A stretch of 64,000 nt of DNA from Acidicapsa ligni (GTDB lineage: Bacteria > Acidobacteriota > Terriglobia > Terriglobales > Acidobacteriaceae): positions 372,001-436,000 of the forward strand of contig NZ_JAGSYG010000003.1 in the NCBI RefSeq assembly GCF_025685655.1, written 5' to 3'. A program made the position numbers and the translations under genes. Below the pieces are notes generated by a model. That model did not search any database and was not told the DNA's origin. It saw only the letters and a program-made list of their open reading frames with translations. Shown in pieces: positions 55,769-64,000 of this stretch (position 1 is its first letter; the number at the start of each line of letters is the position of its first letter).

Positions 55769-56838
55769 CCGGTTTCTCCGAAAATAAAACTAGTTGCTGA
55801 AGATGATTCGACGGGGTCGATGACGATTACGTCAACTGGCCTTTCCTGAATCCAGTTTTGACCACAGCTTTTCCCGATGACTGCTAAATCAATTGACGTC
55901 CAATACGCCATTGCGCTCACGTAGGAACCACAATGCAGCGATCCGAAAAGTTCTGACTCAGGGGCAAGAGAAGAATACAGACTTCTTCAACGCCGGGCAA
56001 ACAACACGATAGATGCGATGCCAGTAGCTCATGATTCACTCCGAAACCAGCCGTAGAAGCTACGTGTAAGTCCGACTACATCGCCAGGATCAACCTTCGT
56101 AAATCCAAAGAATCAGTTACTCTCTGCATACTGGATTGCCGTGAGAAGGTTACAGCATTCATCGATGACAATTGAGTACAGATGTTATTAACTCTGGTCG
56201 GATGTCAATGGCTTTATAAATAGAACTATTCTTCTTGACTTAGGAATCGACAAGTTATTACATCGCGGCTTCATCTAATTGCATTTTGCCAGCTTGGGCC
56301 ACGTCCGCTGCGATGAAATGAAGTTCACATCGACAACTCGACAGCGACTCCGGGATCAGAAACCCAGAACAAGATCAACTCCATACAGCGAAAACGCCAG
56401 GCAAGCTGAGAATAATCAGACCTTAACTTCCCCTCCCCAGCTTCAGCCGGTAGATATATACCTGCCGGATGAGCAACACCGGCGAGATCTATCTGCATTG
56501 CGGGCCGTGCGATGCGGAGATGCCCTTTCCAATCGACCAAGCCCGGTATTCGCCGCCCGTACGCGGAAAACGGCCTTTTCCTGTGATGGTGGCCAGAGTT
56601 GCGGCGAGCATTAGAGGCTCAAAAATTCTCTTTTCCGAGCGAATCAAGCCCCAATGATCGCCAGGTAGGAATTGACACCATTAAATGAGCGTAAAAAATA
56701 TCGTTTCCCAAAAACAAAAACTGGCTGTATAACGTCTACACAGCCGGTCAACTTGAAGGGACGTAATCGGGCCCGATTCGTTCTTGCTTTCCAACATCCG
56801 TTGGAGTACCGGCGAGCCATCTTCAGAATGGAGCCAGC
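55769..56838. other. Long gene-poor region between divergent receptor genes
   Basis: About 1070 bp with no gene I can support. It should hold promoters for the minus-strand barrel protein and the plus-strand receptor. Short frames at about 56279-56657 (one with YLHCGPCDAEMPFP) are not recognisable and lack good ribosome sites; they could be remnants of a lost gene. I saw no mobile-element ends or repeats. Confidence 0.4.
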
Positions 56839-59800
56839 ATGACCTGTCCCACGCTCGTTCGGTTGAGAAGTATTTCCGTCTCCCTCTTCGCCTTTTTCAT
56901 GCTGACTGCCTTGTCCTTTGGACCCTTGTCGTTCGGACAAGGATATTTCGGCACCGTCAGTGGACTCATCACCGATCCTTCCGGTGCGTTGATTCCAAAC
57001 GCCAAAGTAACTCTTGTCGACCAGAACAAGGGTTTTCACTTCGATGGCAAGAGCGACGAAGGCGGCCGCTATCTCTTCCGCGCCGTGCCGCCAGGGGTGT
57101 ATACCGTCTCCGCTGAGGCACCCGGTTTCAACAAAGAAGAAAGAACTAACATCCGCGTCAATATCAGCGAAAATCCCGCAGCCAACCTGCGATTGAAGAT
57201 AGGTTCCACGCAATCGGTGGAGGTGAATGCAACCGATCAGCATCTCGACGTGGACGATGCGACGACAGGTGTAGTAGTGGGCCGGAATCTCATTAACAGC
57301 CTGCCGATGATCGACCGCTATGTGCTGGATCTCACAGCCTTGGCACCCGGCGTGACCACGGCAGACGATCAGTGCGGTACGAACTGTACCGGCACCAACT
57401 TCGTCTCCAACGGCAGCCGCAACGCAACCGCCGACGTGCTGCTGGATGGCGCGACGATCACCAACTTCGAGCCCAACGGCGGCGTGACGCAGGTGACGTA
57501 TGTACCCTCATCGGAAGCTGTCGAAGAGCTGCGCGTAGAGCAGTCGAACTTCAGCGCGGAGTATGGCTTCTCCGGCGGTTCGGTAGTCAACATGGTCACC
57601 CGTTCGGGCACCAATCAGTTCCACGGCGAGGTTTACGACTTTGCCCGCAATACCATCACCGACGCCAACTTCTGGTTCAATGACGCATACGACATTCCAT
57701 TGCCACCCGTCCACCGGCAGAACTTCGGCGGCGTCCTCGGCGGTCCGATCTGGCACAATAAGGCCTTCTTCTTCTTCGATTACGATGGCACGCGGCAGAG
57801 CAACGCTTCCAGCTATCAGGCAGGTGTGCCTTCCGACGCCGAGCGCAACAGTGGCGACTTCGGCTCGGTCTGTTCCAACGCAGGCGGCACCTTTGATTCG
57901 ACGGGCAAATGCTCGGTGGCGTCAGGCCAGATCTGGGATCCGTACGTAGCCACCTATGTCTCCACCGACAACGGCGCCGGCCCGCTGCGCAGCAACTTCA
58001 TCCCGTTCAACAACGTGGGCACTTACACCAGCCCCGGTAACGCCGTAGCGAATATACCCTCTGGTCCCGGCAACCTGATCGACCCTGTCGCGCAGAAGAT
58101 GATGAAGCTCTTTCCCGAACCCCTGGCCAACGTGCAGGCGCAGAGCGGGACAATCTACCACAACTGGAACGGCTCGGGCGCAACCGCTAATCCTAACGAT
58201 CAGTACGATATCAAGGTCGACTATCGCTTCAACGAGAAGAACCTGCTAAGCGGCAAGTATTCCGATCAGTGGACGAGCACGGTGGCCTACAACTGCTTCA
58301 AGAACTTCGCTGATCCCTGCGCTGGCGGCCCAAATAAGTCGACCTCACACCTCCTCTCGATCAACGACACCCATACCTTCAGCCCGACAATGCAGTTGAC
58401 CACGATTTTCGGCTTCACCCGTGGCACCGAGCGCATCAGCGCCTACAACGGAGAGGGCGGCGTCACCGATCCGCTGGGCACGCTCGGCTTCCCGGAGTAT
58501 CTCAACTCCAACGGCATCGTCGGCGTTCCGGCAATCTTCATCAACACCTATTACTCAGCCGGATACACCAGCATTGGCGGCGATCCCTACGGCAACTACA
58601 AGCAGGGCCAGGATACCGGGCAGGTCACGGTAACACTGGATAAGGTGCTCGGGCCGCATGACTTCAAGATCGGCTTTGAAGGCCGCCTGCACCAGATGAA
58701 CTACATCCAGACCAATGCGCCGGAAGGCATCTTCAACTTCGACAACACCGGAACGGCGGGCTGCCCATATACCTTCGACGCATGCGGCGGCGACGCGATG
58801 GCCAGCTTCATGATGGGGCAAACCTCCCTCAACAACGTAGGCACTTACGAGATACAGGACGAGCCCGCGACCGAAGATCACCAGTTTGCCGTCTACGGGC
58901 AGGAGAACTGGAAATTCAACAGCAAGCTGACCGTGAACCTTGGCCTGCGCTATGACGTCTCCATCCCGCGCACCGACCGCCACAATCGGCAGAACTGGTT
59001 CGACCCGACGGCTACGTACAGCATCGGAACCATACCGGCGGTGGGCGGCGAGAGGTTTGCCAGCTCCAAAGAACGACACATGGTCAACACCGACTGGCGC
59101 GATATTCAGCCGCGCTTCGGCTTCGCATACCTGCTGTCGCCAAAACTGGTAGTACGCGGCGGCTACGGTATCTACTATTCGCAGTCCCGCGCCGGTGCAA
59201 GCGGCGTCACTCCGTACGGCTCGCAGGGCTTTAACCAGTCGACGAACATGATTCCGACATTCAACAACGATGGCGCCACCGCATACCTCCACCTGAACAA
59301 CCCGTTCCCAAGTGGCCTGAACCAGCCTCCCGGCAACTCGCTCGGACTGCTGAACGATGTAGGCCTGGGTGCCACTGGTCCGCTGCGCAACATGGTAGCC
59401 ACGCCCTATGAACAGAGCTGGAGCTTTGGCTTCGAGCAGCAGCTCCCTTCCAACATGAAGTTCGGCCTTTCGTACATCGGCAAAAAGGGAGTGCATCTCT
59501 ACTTCTCAGGCGCCAACTACATCAACCATCTCGGGCCAGAGGTTGAGGGCTACTCGCCAGACCAGATCAGCAACCTCTTCAACTACGTCAACAACCCCTA
59601 CTCAGGCCCCATTACAAACCCCAACAGTTGCCTTTCTTCTCCGACCGTGCCGCTGTTCCAACTGCAGGAGCCGTATCCGCAGTTCTCCTGCGGTGGCGTC
59701 TCTACCGAAGCATGGCCGATCGCGTGGTCGATCTATCACGCGATGCAAGCGGTCTTTGAGAAGAGCTACTCCAACGGATTGCAAATCCTGGCCACCTATA

Positions 59801-60489
59801 CCTGGTCAAAATCGATGGACGACTCTTCGGTTCCGGACGACAACACGACCTGGCTTGGCAGCTTCACCAGCCTGCAGGATCCGAACAAGCCGTGGCTGGA
59901 AAAGAGCCTCTCCACCTTCGATATTCCGCAGGTCTTCCAGGTGAGCTACACCTATGAACTGCCGATCGGCCGTAAGAAGCTCCTAGGAGCCAATATGCCT
60001 CGGTGGACAGATGCGCTGATCGGCGGCTGGAAGACGAATGGAATCTGGCGCGTCAGTGATGGGCGCCCGCTCAACTTCGGCACCTACGACGGCACTTCGC
60101 TCCCAACTTACGGAGGACAGCGGCCAAACCGTGTGGCCAAGCCGCGGCGCACCTCCGGCAAGGACTCCGTATGGATCAACCAATACATCGCAAACCCCGA
60201 TTCGATGGTACTGCCCGCACCGTACACACTCGGCAATGCTCCACGCGCCGATGGAGAAATCCGCACACCCGGCGCCTTCAACGTTTCCGCGAGTGTGAAC
60301 AAGGTCTTCTCCCTCTCCACGATCCGCGAAGGCCTCTCGCTGGAATTGCGCCTCGAAGCGCAGAATGCATTTAACCATCCAGTCTTCGGAACCCCGGATC
60401 AATCAATCGATGATCCCGACTTCGGAGTCATCTCCTACACTCAAAACTCACCCCGACAAATGCAACTGGCAGCAAAGATCAACTTCTAA
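56839..60489 (+). CDS. Oar-like TonB-dependent outer-membrane receptor
   Basis: A 1216-residue receptor: signal peptide (VSLFAFFMLTALSFGPLSFG), carboxypeptidase-regulatory domain (VSGLITDPSGALIPNAKVTL ... VPPGVYTVSAEAPGFN), a plug with LPMIDRYVLDLTALAPG and SVVNMVTRSGTNQFHGEVYDF, and a barrel ending MQLAAKINF with terminal Phe. Codon use is more GC3-rich than in the genes to its right. An 8-Cys-containing surface segment (for example DQCGTNCTG and CFKNFADPCAGG) may form disulphides. It stands alone; no glycosidase or regulator is adjacent, so the substrate is unknown. Confidence 0.92.
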   Translation: MTCPTLVRLRSISVSLFAFFMLTALSFGPLSFGQGYFGTVSGLITDPSGALIPNAKVTLVDQNKGFHFDGKSDEGGRYLFRAVPPGVYTVSAEAPGFNKEERTNIRVNISENPAANLRLKIGSTQSVEVNATDQHLDVDDATTGVVVGRNLINSLPMIDRYVLDLTALAPGVTTADDQCGTNCTGTNFVSNGSRNATADVLLDGATITNFEPNGGVTQVTYVPSSEAVEELRVEQSNFSAEYGFSGGSVVNMVTRSGTNQFHGEVYDFARNTITDANFWFNDAYDIPLPPVHRQNFGGVLGGPIWHNKAFFFFDYDGTRQSNASSYQAGVPSDAERNSGDFGSVCSNAGGTFDSTGKCSVASGQIWDPYVATYVSTDNGAGPLRSNFIPFNNVGTYTSPGNAVANIPSGPGNLIDPVAQKMMKLFPEPLANVQAQSGTIYHNWNGSGATANPNDQYDIKVDYRFNEKNLLSGKYSDQWTSTVAYNCFKNFADPCAGGPNKSTSHLLSINDTHTFSPTMQLTTIFGFTRGTERISAYNGEGGVTDPLGTLGFPEYLNSNGIVGVPAIFINTYYSAGYTSIGGDPYGNYKQGQDTGQVTVTLDKVLGPHDFKIGFEGRLHQMNYIQTNAPEGIFNFDNTGTAGCPYTFDACGGDAMASFMMGQTSLNNVGTYEIQDEPATEDHQFAVYGQENWKFNSKLTVNLGLRYDVSIPRTDRHNRQNWFDPTATYSIGTIPAVGGERFASSKERHMVNTDWRDIQPRFGFAYLLSPKLVVRGGYGIYYSQSRAGASGVTPYGSQGFNQSTNMIPTFNNDGATAYLHLNNPFPSGLNQPPGNSLGLLNDVGLGATGPLRNMVATPYEQSWSFGFEQQLPSNMKFGLSYIGKKGVHLYFSGANYINHLGPEVEGYSPDQISNLFNYVNNPYSGPITNPNSCLSSPTVPLFQLQEPYPQFSCGGVSTEAWPIAWSIYHAMQAVFEKSYSNGLQILATYTWSKSMDDSSVPDDNTTWLGSFTSLQDPNKPWLEKSLSTFDIPQVFQVSYTYELPIGRKKLLGANMPRWTDALIGGWKTNGIWRVSDGRPLNFGTYDGTSLPTYGGQRPNRVAKPRRTSGKDSVWINQYIANPDSMVLPAPYTLGNAPRADGEIRTPGAFNVSASVNKVFSLSTIREGLSLELRLEAQNAFNHPVFGTPDQSIDDPDFGVISYTQNSPRQMQLAAKINF

Positions 60490-60967
60490 CAGCACCACTT
60501 CTAACAATGCGCACAATCGCGAAACACCAAGAGGCCCGGAGCAATCCGGGCCTCTCGACTGTGAAGGACTCAAATCACCATGCAGCATTGAAAAATAAAT
60601 AACCTGAAAATAAGACATCTGGATATACCCAGCATGAAGACACCAGGGTCTCAATGAAGATTCGGGGTGGCTGGAACGAGCCTTTTGCGACTTATACATT
60701 CAGCATGAACGGACCTAAGCACGACTAAACGGGAATGACCTTTCCTTCACTGTTTGGCGATAGGCATTATGTTGCCGAACAATAAGTCTACTGCGTGTGA
60801 AGGAACGAAAGCACCGCCCCAGTTCGCTTATCTAGTTGGATAATCACCTCACCACCCGTTTCACCCCCATGCAAATTGGGATACCCGATCACAGTTCAGA
60901 CCTTTCCCTTGTGGCCCACTCTAAAAGGAAATTAGGATGTGAACTTGCCCTTTCCCCCTGATCGGAA
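60490..60967. other. Intergenic region between receptor and toxin-like array
   Basis: Apart from the hairpin at 60530-60555 I see no structure or gene in these 478 bp. Base composition falls here to the lower GC of the right-hand array. Confidence 0.4.
60530..60555 (+). terminator. Hairpin terminator of the 56839-60489 receptor
   Basis: A perfect 10-bp GC-rich stem AGAGGCCCGG / CCGGGCCTCT with a 6-nt loop lies 40 bp after the stop. No T-run follows, so it may work with Rho or as an mRNA-stabilising hairpin. Confidence 0.6.
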
Positions 60968-61789
60968 TTACCAACCGATTGCGGGTAGTACTGTCGGCAT
61001 CTTCTTCAAGCGGATGTCTTTCCCTCCTGTTCTGGCCATATCATCTCGATTGAACAACGCTCCAGTCAATGTTGGCACAAGATGGTAGTGCGTGACGCCA
61101 TTCGGTGTATCTGCCGCGAACCGGATTGTTTTTTTGTCCATTTCGATCTGCGAGAGCACGAGTGGCGTATTTACAGGCTCATCCCAGTAGCCTTCGTGGA
61201 AGGTAATCATCCCTTCAGTGCCCTTGCCTGTCGAGAAGAAACGGATGTCAACTCCAGTTAAGTCTCCTCCTTCGTTGGAATAGGCGGTGTTGGAGTATCG
61301 ACTGGCTACAACCTGATGTTCAGGATTTGCACGCGCATTTTGAGGAGGAAGTTTAGTGGCAGCCACTTCACAGACATACTTCGAGCTGCCAGAGCGTGTA
61401 TCTACAAGTTGAACCTCTCCAGCCAGTTCTTCGGATTTCAAGGTTCCTTTGAATCGATAGTTTTTGTCTCCTAACCCTGCCCATTGGACGAGCACCGCTC
61501 CGCCTTCCCCAAGTTCGAGTCTTGAAAACTTCTCCATACTAGCGACAACAAACACTCCTCCACTGTTGTGTGCTTTGTCGAAATAAAGAAGCCAAGCACT
61601 TGGACAGTACTTCACATCTTGCGAAGTTCCGAAAAAGAATTGCCCATGAATCGAATTTTGCTCTCCGGAACTGCCAGAAATCTGCCCAGAACAAACAGCG
61701 CACAGAAGACATGCCGCAGGGACGCAGAGGACCAGCATACCCACTAAAAGCCTAACCGTTTTTACTTTCATCTCCACAACTCCATGCAT
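60968..61789 (-). CDS. Exported protein of unknown function, candidate immunity protein
   Basis: The start is placed at 61789, where TAATG overlaps the stop of the M15 peptidase module; an ATG at 61771 is an alternative. It has about 273 residues. The N-terminus MKVKTVRLLVGMLVLCVPAACLLCAVCSG is a clear export signal, with a possible lipoprotein cysteine. The mature part is beta-rich and unrecognised (for example FFFGTSQDVKYCPSAWLLYF, GKGTEGMITFHEGYWDEP). Its coupling to a start-less peptidoglycan peptidase module, and its export to the compartment where that enzyme would act, make a periplasmic immunity protein the best guess. There is no homology evidence. Confidence 0.6.
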   Translation of the reverse strand: MHGVVEMKVKTVRLLVGMLVLCVPAACLLCAVCSGQISGSSGEQNSIHGQFFFGTSQDVKYCPSAWLLYFDKAHNSGGVFVVASMEKFSRLELGEGGAVLVQWAGLGDKNYRFKGTLKSEELAGEVQLVDTRSGSSKYVCEVAATKLPPQNARANPEHQVVASRYSNTAYSNEGGDLTGVDIRFFSTGKGTEGMITFHEGYWDEPVNTPLVLSQIEMDKKTIRFAADTPNGVTHYHLVPTLTGALFNRDDMARTGGKDIRLKKMPTVLPAIGW

Positions 61790-62283
61790 TACTGTTTTGC
61801 GTTCCAATAGCCTTCTGCACCTAAAATCATGCCCCACTGATGATGCAAAAAGTTTCTTCCATCAAAATGCGGGGGATCTTTGTGCGACTGAAAATCCCCT
61901 CCCCAAACGAATCCATGAGCCTTCATGACAGAGGTGATTGTCCCAAATTGCTGGCTGTGCGTCCCATTTAAGTCCACAGCGCCGCCCGCTTGATGCCAAG
62001 AGAACATCGCAGCAGGATTTGATCCTGAGCCGCCGTTTTGCATCCTAGTCTGATCTGAATCGGTTCGGAATCCGCTATTGATCTGCGGAACTATGCCATC
62101 TTGGTTGAGTTCCCCAAATGCAGCGTTCAAATGAGTTGCGGTCTCAGGGGAAAACACGGCATTCACATTTCCACTTTCAGTCGTATATTGCGCGAACGGC
62201 GATAGGGGAACCAAAAAATCGTAGGTAAAGTGGTCTGGTTTTATGGCCGCGTTTCCCGACGAGCTCTGCTGTTGGGCCGATGA
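61789..62283 (-). pseudogene. Start-codon-less M15 (VanY-like) peptidase module, candidate orphan toxin C-terminus
   Basis: The frame is open from just after a TAG at 62284-62286 to the TAA at 61789. No ATG or GTG precedes a TTG at 62214. The translation begins SSAQQQSSSGNAAIKPDHF and continues into an M15 peptidase domain: INSGFRTDSDQTRMQNG, zinc-site motif SWHQAGGAVDLNG and GFVWGGDFQSHKDPPHFDG, which supplies the later Asp/His. These fit VanY-like D-Ala-D-Ala carboxypeptidase/endopeptidase folds such as phage endolysins. An intact catalytic domain without start codon or signal peptide is typical of orphan C-terminal modules of polymorphic toxins, which become active only when recombined onto a carrier. 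The alternative is plain gene decay, but the catalytic residues are kept. Confidence 0.75.
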
Positions 62284-62295
62284 CTACTAACGAGT

Positions 62296-62919
62296 TTAGT
62301 GGGCATGAGCAGGCTGAGATGATGTCATATCGATGGTCATCACATGTTTGTAGTCTTGTTGAAACGACGCCAACGGGATCATCGTTCGGTATGCCCTCTT
62401 ACCCCTCGTGTACAGAACCAGAACCGCGTCAGAGTTTAAAAACTTGTTCAGCAGATCGACCCGCTTCTTCGTGGAAGGCTCCACTTCCAAGCCCGCCGGG
62501 ATACGGGCCATGCAACCCAGCCTCCCGCAACTCGTAAAAGGGACTTTGATCGCACCCGTATCGTCAAGCGCCATTTTCCACGAGTTTCCGTCTCTCGTCG
62601 CCTTCGCAAACGCAACGAAAATTCCTTGCCCTTGGGTCGCTCGTGGGTCTACATAAAATGCGATGTACTCTGGCTGCCGAGTGTTCCGCGCCAGCGCAAC
62701 GTTCACCCCGACATACTCGCGGAAATCCTTCGGGTTCGCAGGGCTACCTGAGTCCCCGCGCAATACTTCCGTCTGCATTAGGCACCCGCGTGGTGCGCAA
62801 TCGGTCTTCCAGTTCACTTGGAGGTCATCCGAGCCGTTATGCCCCAGATTACTCTGAGAAAATGACAGTCCGCGGAAGAGGACTAGTACCACCAACATTC
62901 TGCAAAAAGACACTGGCAT
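62296..62919 (-). CDS. Exported IalB-like protein
   Basis: A 207-residue protein with a signal peptide (FCRMLVVLVLFRGLSFS). The mature part has the cysteine pattern and strand spacing of the invasion-associated locus B family: WKTDCAPRGCLMQTEVL, NSWKMALDDTGAIKVPFTSCGRLGCMA, and AVLVLYTRGKRAYRTMIPLASFQQDY. IalB-type proteins are periplasmic and of poorly defined function. It follows the 151-residue protein by four bases and precedes the M15 module, so it may be a second immunity protein for the lysozyme module or one for a lost toxin. Family assignment is moderately confident. Confidence 0.7.
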   Translation of the reverse strand: MPVSFCRMLVVLVLFRGLSFSQSNLGHNGSDDLQVNWKTDCAPRGCLMQTEVLRGDSGSPANPKDFREYVGVNVALARNTRQPEYIAFYVDPRATQGQGIFVAFAKATRDGNSWKMALDDTGAIKVPFTSCGRLGCMARIPAGLEVEPSTKKRVDLLNKFLNSDAVLVLYTRGKRAYRTMIPLASFQQDYKHVMTIDMTSSQPAHAH

Positions 62920-62923
62920 CAGA

Positions 62924-63364
62924 TCATTTCTTCAGTTCAAAATAGTCATTCGCGACTTCGACTACAGCATGGTTCTTGCTGATAAGCAGATCTGTCCCGG
63001 GGTCAGCAAATTCTCCGCATGCCTTGGTTGAATGCAGCTTGTTAATGCTGATTTCTACGAGAGGGTCATCGCCGAACCCAATTAGGTTTGGAGTGAACCT
63101 GTACTTTGCGAGGAAATCACTGCTCGTGAGATGGTCGACTTCGACCGACTTGATCGGAACGTCTTTCCCACAAACGGTGATTTGACTTGGCGACACTTTG
63201 ATAACCAGGCCAATAATTGCCCCCTCTTGCTTTGCGTCGAGTCCGACTGGTTGGCCGGCATCGTAGGGCTTCCCCACAGTCCATTTGCCAATGGCACTGG
63301 AGGGGAGCCAACCTTCAACCAACAACGCAAATGCGATAATTCCGAGTCCGAGCATTCTAATCAT
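62924..63364 (-). CDS. Small exported protein of unknown function, candidate lysozyme immunity protein
   Basis: The start at 63364 (MIRMLGLGIIAFALLVEGW) is decided by a strong GAGGAGGGAATGC site that begins inside the stop of the lysozyme module (63376). It has 146 residues: a signal peptide, then a compact domain with VIKVSPSQITVCGKDVPIKSVEVDHL and a second Cys in STKACGEFADPG, probably disulphide-bonded. I do not recognise the family, and it does not carry obvious MliC/PliC, Ivy or PliI signatures. Position directly behind a GH24 module and export to the periplasm suggest an inhibitor protecting the producer. Confidence 0.65.
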   Translation of the reverse strand: MIRMLGLGIIAFALLVEGWLPSSAIGKWTVGKPYDAGQPVGLDAKQEGAIIGLVIKVSPSQITVCGKDVPIKSVEVDHLTSSDFLAKYRFTPNLIGFGDDPLVEISINKLHSTKACGEFADPGTDLLISKNHAVVEVANDYFELKK

Positions 63365-63375
63365 GCATTCCCTCC

Positions 63376-63864
63376 TCAATGGCTGCTGTCGTAAACACCA
63401 TTGGCGTATATGTTGTATTCGCTTCGCCGACGCGCCATTAAGCTTGGCACTTCTACCAGCTTTCCACCCACGTGTGCATGACCATATGCTGTGAAGTTGC
63501 CTTCAGTTACAGCAGTGCCAGAGGCGACATTTGAGAACAGCGTGGAATCACCGTAGTGCGATACGTTGAATGCAAAAGAAACAAGTCCATCGAACTGCTG
63601 CTGGCTAAGAGAAGCACCAAGGCCATTCACGGATTTCTCGAATCCAGCGAGATCGCTTTTCAAAAGAACCTCACCCTGCTCCGTCGTAATGCCGTCCTTA
63701 AAGTCCGCGCACTTGCCGCAATTATGTCCCCAACCGATGGTTCCATTGCCGAAGCCATCATCCTTCGCGTAGGTGAGTCCCGTCTTTCTATCAACTGTCC
63801 CATTCCAGCCTTCCCAACCTTCGATGAAAGCTACTCCGGCTGCGCTTGTCTGTTGGGCCTGGTT
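63376..63864 (-). pseudogene. Start-codon-less GH24 lysozyme module, candidate orphan toxin C-terminus
   Basis: The frame is open from tandem TAA stops (63865-63870) to 63376, with no ATG/GTG/TTG before a TTG at 63663, which lies after the catalytic region. The translation starts NQAQQTSAAGVAFIEGWEGW, containing the GH24 catalytic Glu, followed by the GH24 pattern YAKDDGFGNGTIGWGHN and, further on, LSQQQFDGLVSFAFNVSHYG and LMARRRSEYNIYANG. This is a complete phage-lysozyme-type muramidase without a start or signal. Its first residues (AQQTS) parallel those of the M15 module (AQQQS), and both share the 10-bp sequence GGCCCAACAG at the junction. It looks like an orphan toxin C-terminal cassette, with its putative immunity gene next downstream. 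Confidence 0.78.
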
Positions 63865-63867
63865 TTA

Positions 63868-63999
63868 TTAGTTGCCAAAGAGTTCGTATACCGTCAATCG
63901 CTCCTTATCCCCGCTCAGGATAAAGAGTCTGTAGTCGTAGGGGCCGCGCCCTTTGTCGTCGAGGTAATACCAGCAACTTGGACAATCGTTTACATACGG
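63868..63999 (-). CDS. C-terminal fragment of an unknown protein, possibly the immunity protein of a further cassette
   Basis: The frame enters from the right edge of the window and ends at TAA 63868-63870, giving 43 residues such as NDCPSCWYYLDDKGRG and YRLFILSGDKERLTVYELFGN. The family is unknown. It is immediately followed, in the same frame but after two stop codons, by the start-less lysozyme module. In this array small proteins directly precede each toxin-like module, so it is probably the immunity gene of the next cassette upstream. It begins outside the window. Confidence 0.5.
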   Translation of the reverse strand, partial: PYVNDCPSCWYYLDDKGRGPYDYRLFILSGDKERLTVYELFGN

Positions 64000-64000
64000 G

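Noticed and set aside
58555-59496. A 313-codon minus-strand frame inside the fifth receptor
   Set aside because: It is a shadow frame within a GC3-rich receptor gene; its translation has no domain signature.
1-64000. Insertion sequences, integrases, CRISPR arrays, tRNA or rRNA genes
   Set aside because: I found no transposase or integrase motifs, no repeat-spacer pattern and no cloverleaf or rRNA signature on reading both strands.

Overview
This window looks like a chromosomal segment of an Acidobacteriota species (Acidobacteriaceae / Terriglobales type). Markers are five Oar-like TonB-dependent receptors with an N-terminal carboxypeptidase-regulatory domain and no SusD partner, an ADOP-type orphan ABC permease, an acidobacterial VWFA-related protein, and a winged-helix/transmembrane regulator. 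I saw no transposases, phage genes, CRISPR arrays or rRNA/tRNA genes. One perfect 16-bp parS-type ParB site lies at 28220-28235.

Layout. 1-2.5 kb: tail of a carboxymuconolactone-decarboxylase-like gene and a GH92 alpha-mannosidase. 2.6-12.8 kb: a receptor divergent from a membrane-bound winged-helix regulator, a NarL-type response regulator, an SDR, a histidine kinase whose sensor domain has collapsed, and a secreted phosphatase-superfamily enzyme. 12.8-28.1 kb: receptor, GH29 fucosidase, MaoC hydratase, a four-gene operon with 4-nt overlaps (signal-less solute-binding protein / class III CoA-transferase / IclR regulator / second signal-less solute-binding protein), then L-fuconate dehydratase - RhaT-like transporter - GntR regulator, and a second fucosidase. 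28.2-36.7 kb: parS site, receptor, TPR protein, seven-haem cytochrome with TPRs, SGNH hydrolase. 36.9-46.2 kb: GH38-like alpha-mannosidase, second MaoC-like protein (catalytic His replaced), IclR regulator, L-rhamnose/L-fucose mutarotase-family protein, Gfo/Idh/MocA dehydrogenase and two more fucosidases. 46.2-60.5 kb: ADOP permease, L,D-transpeptidase, D-Ala-D-Ala dipeptidase, a VWFA protein coupled to a plug-less receptor-like protein, and a fifth receptor. 60.9-64.0 kb: start-codon-less peptidoglycan-hydrolase modules alternating with small exported proteins, resembling a polymorphic-toxin orphan array.

The central part reads as a locus for fucose- and mannose-containing glycans. Four alpha-L-fucosidases and two alpha-mannosidases (three of the fucosidases and the GH38 protein carry Tat-type signals) would release sugars after uptake through Oar-like receptors. 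Mutarotase, dehydrogenase, L-fuconate dehydratase and a sugar/H+ symporter fit non-phosphorylating L-fucose catabolism; no lactonase or final cleavage enzyme is visible here. The CoA-transferase/MaoC/IclR/solute-binding-protein genes embedded in this locus have no evident partner pathway. With the toxin-like array at the right edge and the parS site, they are the parts I find most worth following up.
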